Made by a program: the position numbers and the translations under genes. This document shows positions 23,365-24,944 of a stretch of DNA of 24,944 nucleotides, piece after piece (positions within the stretch are counted from its first letter, which is position 1; every line of letters begins with the position of its first letter). The notes beneath the pieces were generated by a model, which ran no database searches, was not told the DNA's origin, and saw only the letters and a list, made by a program, of their open reading frames with translations. The DNA is from an uncultured Sutterella sp. (GTDB lineage Bacteria > Pseudomonadota > Gammaproteobacteria > Burkholderiales > Burkholderiaceae_F). Location of the stretch: contig CAJMEC010000026.1 in NCBI GenBank assembly GCA_905212345.1, positions 1 to 24,944 on the forward strand. The letters are read 5' to 3'.

Positions 23365-23844
23365 CTATGAACCTTTGGCAAAACGCTCCAGCGCCTCACC
23401 CGTTAAACGACACAATCTCCAGTCAGGTAAAACCGTTGCGCCGACCTTTTCATAAAATCCGATCGCCGGCGTATTCCATTCCAAAACAACCCACTCAAAA
23501 CGACCGCATTTTTCCTTAACCGCCAAGGCGGCTAAGTAACGCATAAGCGCTTTCCCATAGCCTTTTCCGCGATAGGCCGGATCGATGAATATGTCCTCAA
23601 GATATAAGCCTTTGCGAGTCAAAAAGGTTGAAAAATTATGGAAGTAAAGCGCAAAACCAACCGGGGTGTCATCCTCATAGGCAATCACCGCATGCGCAGT
23701 CACCGATTCACCGAATAATTCACGGCGCACATCGTCAACCGTCGCAGTTACCTGATCCAATAGTTTTTCGTAGTCGGCTAATTTTTTAATAAAACTTAAA
23801 ACCAATTCGCAGTCTTTTTCTTCTGCGGGACGAATTTCAAACAT
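23365..23844 (-). CDS. GNAT-family N-acetyltransferase, SSAT-like
   Basis: Acetyl-CoA-dependent acetyltransferase of 159 residues. The acetyl-CoA pyrophosphate loop is YRGKGYGKAL (91-100), preceded by YLEDIFIDP (81-89) and followed by LEWNTPAIGFYEKVGA (121-136). The overall pattern resembles spermidine/spermine or thialysine acetyltransferases (SSAT1/SSAT2), so a polyamine- or lysine-like amine is a possible substrate; this is not certain. It lies seven bases upstream of dnaX on the same strand and is probably co-transcribed. Confidence 0.85.
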   Translation of the reverse strand: MFEIRPAEEKDCELVLSFIKKLADYEKLLDQVTATVDDVRRELFGESVTAHAVIAYEDDTPVGFALYFHNFSTFLTRKGLYLEDIFIDPAYRGKGYGKALMRYLAALAVKEKCGRFEWVVLEWNTPAIGFYEKVGATVLPDWRLCRLTGEALERFAKGS

Positions 23845-23901
23845 TTCTCTTACTCGTTGAGTTTGGTTTAAACAGATGTAGTTTAGCGAAAAACCTTTCG
23901 A

Positions 23902-24555
23902 TTAAGCGCCTATTTCCAAAAACATATCGTAGAAAACTCGGGAAGCTAAAAACAAAAAGAATGCGCCTCCCACACAATTGATCACTTTTGCCGCTTTAGG
24001 CGTCGATAAGAGCCGCCGGGAGTTGGAAGCAATCCAACCGTATCCGCAGTGAATTAGAAAGACCGTACAAAAGTACGTCACCGTCATCACACAAACTTGA
24101 GGTAGGAATGGCAATTGATGGTCAATAAACTGAGGAAAAAGCGAGATGAAAAACATGATCAACATGGGGTTGGTCATCTGAAGCGTCACCCCTTGAAGCC
24201 ACAGAACACTTTTTTGCTTGACAGTAATTCCTACCGGTTTTTCCTTAGCCGCCAAATCAAAACTAAAGGGTTTAGCCCTAAAGAGTTTGAGGCCAAGATA
24301 GACCATGTATAAAGCACCCAATCCCTTGATCGCTTCGTAGGCCGCTGGGGAAGTCGCAATTAATAAGCCGAGTCCTGTTGACGAAATAGCCGCCATCACA
24401 ACCGTTCCGGTAGAGGTGCCCAAAATCACATAGAGCGCGGTACGAAGGCCATAGCGAATGGAGCTCGTCAGTGTCATCAAAACACCCGGCCCCGGAGTTG
24501 CCACGGTCAAAGCCGATGTAATTAAAAATAAGGTAAAAAGCGAAGTATTGAGCAT
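23902..24555 (-). CDS. LysE/RhtB-family amino-acid exporter
   Basis: Inner-membrane exporter of 217 residues with about six hydrophobic segments. The N-terminal ATPGPG motif (19-24) and YMVYLGLKLFRAK (83-95) are hallmarks of the RhtB branch. Members export amino acids such as homoserine, threonine or leucine; the substrate here is not evident. AAGGCGG precedes the ATG. It lies 57 bases upstream of the GNAT gene and may start the transcript through dnaX. Confidence 0.88.
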   Translation of the reverse strand: MLNTSLFTLFLITSALTVATPGPGVLMTLTSSIRYGLRTALYVILGTSTGTVVMAAISSTGLGLLIATSPAAYEAIKGLGALYMVYLGLKLFRAKPFSFDLAAKEKPVGITVKQKSVLWLQGVTLQMTNPMLIMFFISLFPQFIDHQLPFLPQVCVMTVTYFCTVFLIHCGYGWIASNSRRLLSTPKAAKVINCVGGAFFLFLASRVFYDMFLEIGA

Positions 24556-24582
24556 GTTCCGCCTTAAAGATTTTCCAAACGA

Positions 24583-24675
24583 TCAAAGCTTCTCAACCAT
24601 AATTTGTTCGACTTCTCCACCTTGAAGTTTTAAGAGAACAAAGGGAGTGTCAGGAAATCTGTCTCCGAAGGTCAT
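24583..24675 (-). CDS. Possible 30-residue ORF upstream of the LysE-family gene
   Basis: An ATG at 24675, with AGGA ten bases upstream, opens a 30-codon frame ending in TGA at 24583, 27 bases before the exporter gene. The peptide begins MTFGDRFPDTPFVLLKLQ and ends in VEKL. It looks somewhat protein-like, with a faint resemblance to the start of thioredoxin-fold proteins, but I do not recognise it. It could be a small gene, a leader peptide or a gene remnant. Confidence 0.3.
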   Translation of the reverse strand: MTFGDRFPDTPFVLLKLQGGEVEQIMVEKL

Positions 24676-24751
24676 TTAGTGTAAATCCTTTCAAATATGG
24701 GTTCAATCCCTTCGCTGAAAATTGGACTTTTAAGTCACTGCATTTAAGAAA

Positions 24752-24796
24752 CGAAAAATACAATTCAGTAGCGGCTGCCTTATCCCTAGCCGCTAC
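24752..24796 (-). terminator. Terminator-like hairpin on the minus strand
   Basis: A perfect 9-bp stem (GTAGCGGCT, 24768-24776, with AGCCGCTAC, 24788-24796) is followed on the minus strand by TGAATTGTATTTTT. The T-rich tail begins some bases after the stem, so efficiency is uncertain. It would end a minus-strand transcript entering from beyond the window. Confidence 0.5.
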
Positions 24797-24944
24797 CGTT
24801 CTCTAAAGAATAGTTACCTTCCTTTGAGTGCTTTAGACCTAACACTATCCCGGACCTTTTCCGAGCGTCAGGGAGAAAACTCGGGACGTGACCCAATGCA
24901 GGCCTGAAAGACTCTCGCGAGAGGGTGTTTTGGTGAGAGATGAG
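24797..24944 (-). other. Gene-free, hairpin-rich stretch at the window end
   Basis: No credible ORF is visible on either strand. Short perfect inverted repeats include TCTAAAG with CTTTAGA (24802-24837), CCGAG with CTCGG (24861-24884) and the palindrome CTCTCGCGAGAG (24912-24923). With the terminator-like stem next to it, this may be the 3' part of a minus-strand structured RNA cut by the window edge. It does not match the conserved cores of RNase P RNA, tmRNA or 4.5S RNA as I know them. Confidence 0.3.

Noticed and set aside
24850..24944. Glycine riboswitch on the minus strand (CTTTCAGG is present)
   Set aside because: The conserved CACCGAAG core and the GGACAG element are not in the right places, so the match is a short coincidence.
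24797..24944. RNase P RNA or 4.5S RNA (GGTCCGG is present on the minus strand)
   Set aside because: The required neighbouring conserved bases (GAGGAAAGTCC for RNase P, GGAAGGAAGCAGC for 4.5S) are missing.

Overview
This 24.9-kb window looks like chromosomal DNA of a betaproteobacterium in Burkholderiales, most likely a Sutterellaceae-type gut bacterium. That placement is inferred from protein content and from the greA / yhbY / rlmE / ftsH neighbourhood, a layout familiar from Betaproteobacteria; no database search was possible. Coding density is high and most genes are complete housekeeping genes. I see no rRNA, tRNA, CRISPR array, insertion sequence or prophage.

Layout. (1) 1-2290: glutaminyl-tRNA synthetase with an extra block of about 100 residues in its catalytic core, closed by a clean terminator. 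(2) 2300-3790: a solitary AAA+/DUF4143 ATPase behind two near-identical palindromic operator-like sites. (3) 3839-6800: a 440-base stretch rich in RNA-like secondary structure, then metN-metI-metQ, the methionine ABC importer. (4) 6988-12239, minus strand: exonuclease I, an EamA-type exporter, ftsH (TTG start) and rlmE, with yhbY divergent at 12297. (5) 12798-15030, minus strand: greA, then a hipBA toxin-antitoxin pair with an inverted-repeat operator. (6) 15181-19751: a catabolic-looking unit of DUF1177 protein, DcuC-like carrier and AbgA-like M20 amidohydrolase, translationally coupled or closely spaced, with a divergent LysR regulator and a 29-bp palindrome between them. (7) 19777-24555, minus strand: LysE-type exporter, GNAT acetyltransferase, dnaX, ybaB, recR, gmhA, tightly packed and probably largely co-transcribed. 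(8) 24676-24944: no convincing gene, but a chain of hairpins ending in a terminator-like stem on the minus strand.

How the parts fit. The met operon imports methionine, and its leader can fold into a three-way junction whose closing helix ends two bases before the metN Shine-Dalgarno, which suggests RNA-level control. The dnaX-ybaB-recR group serves replication and repair; dnaX carries an A8 slippery run at which a -1 shift meets a stop after one codon, predicting a 415-residue gamma-like form beside the 668-residue tau. The LysR unit plausibly imports and hydrolyses an amide- or peptide-linked substrate. The most interesting items are the dnaX recoding site, the met leader and the hairpin-rich element upstream of it, the GlnRS insertion, the DUF1177 operon and the paired palindromes before the AAA+ ATPase.
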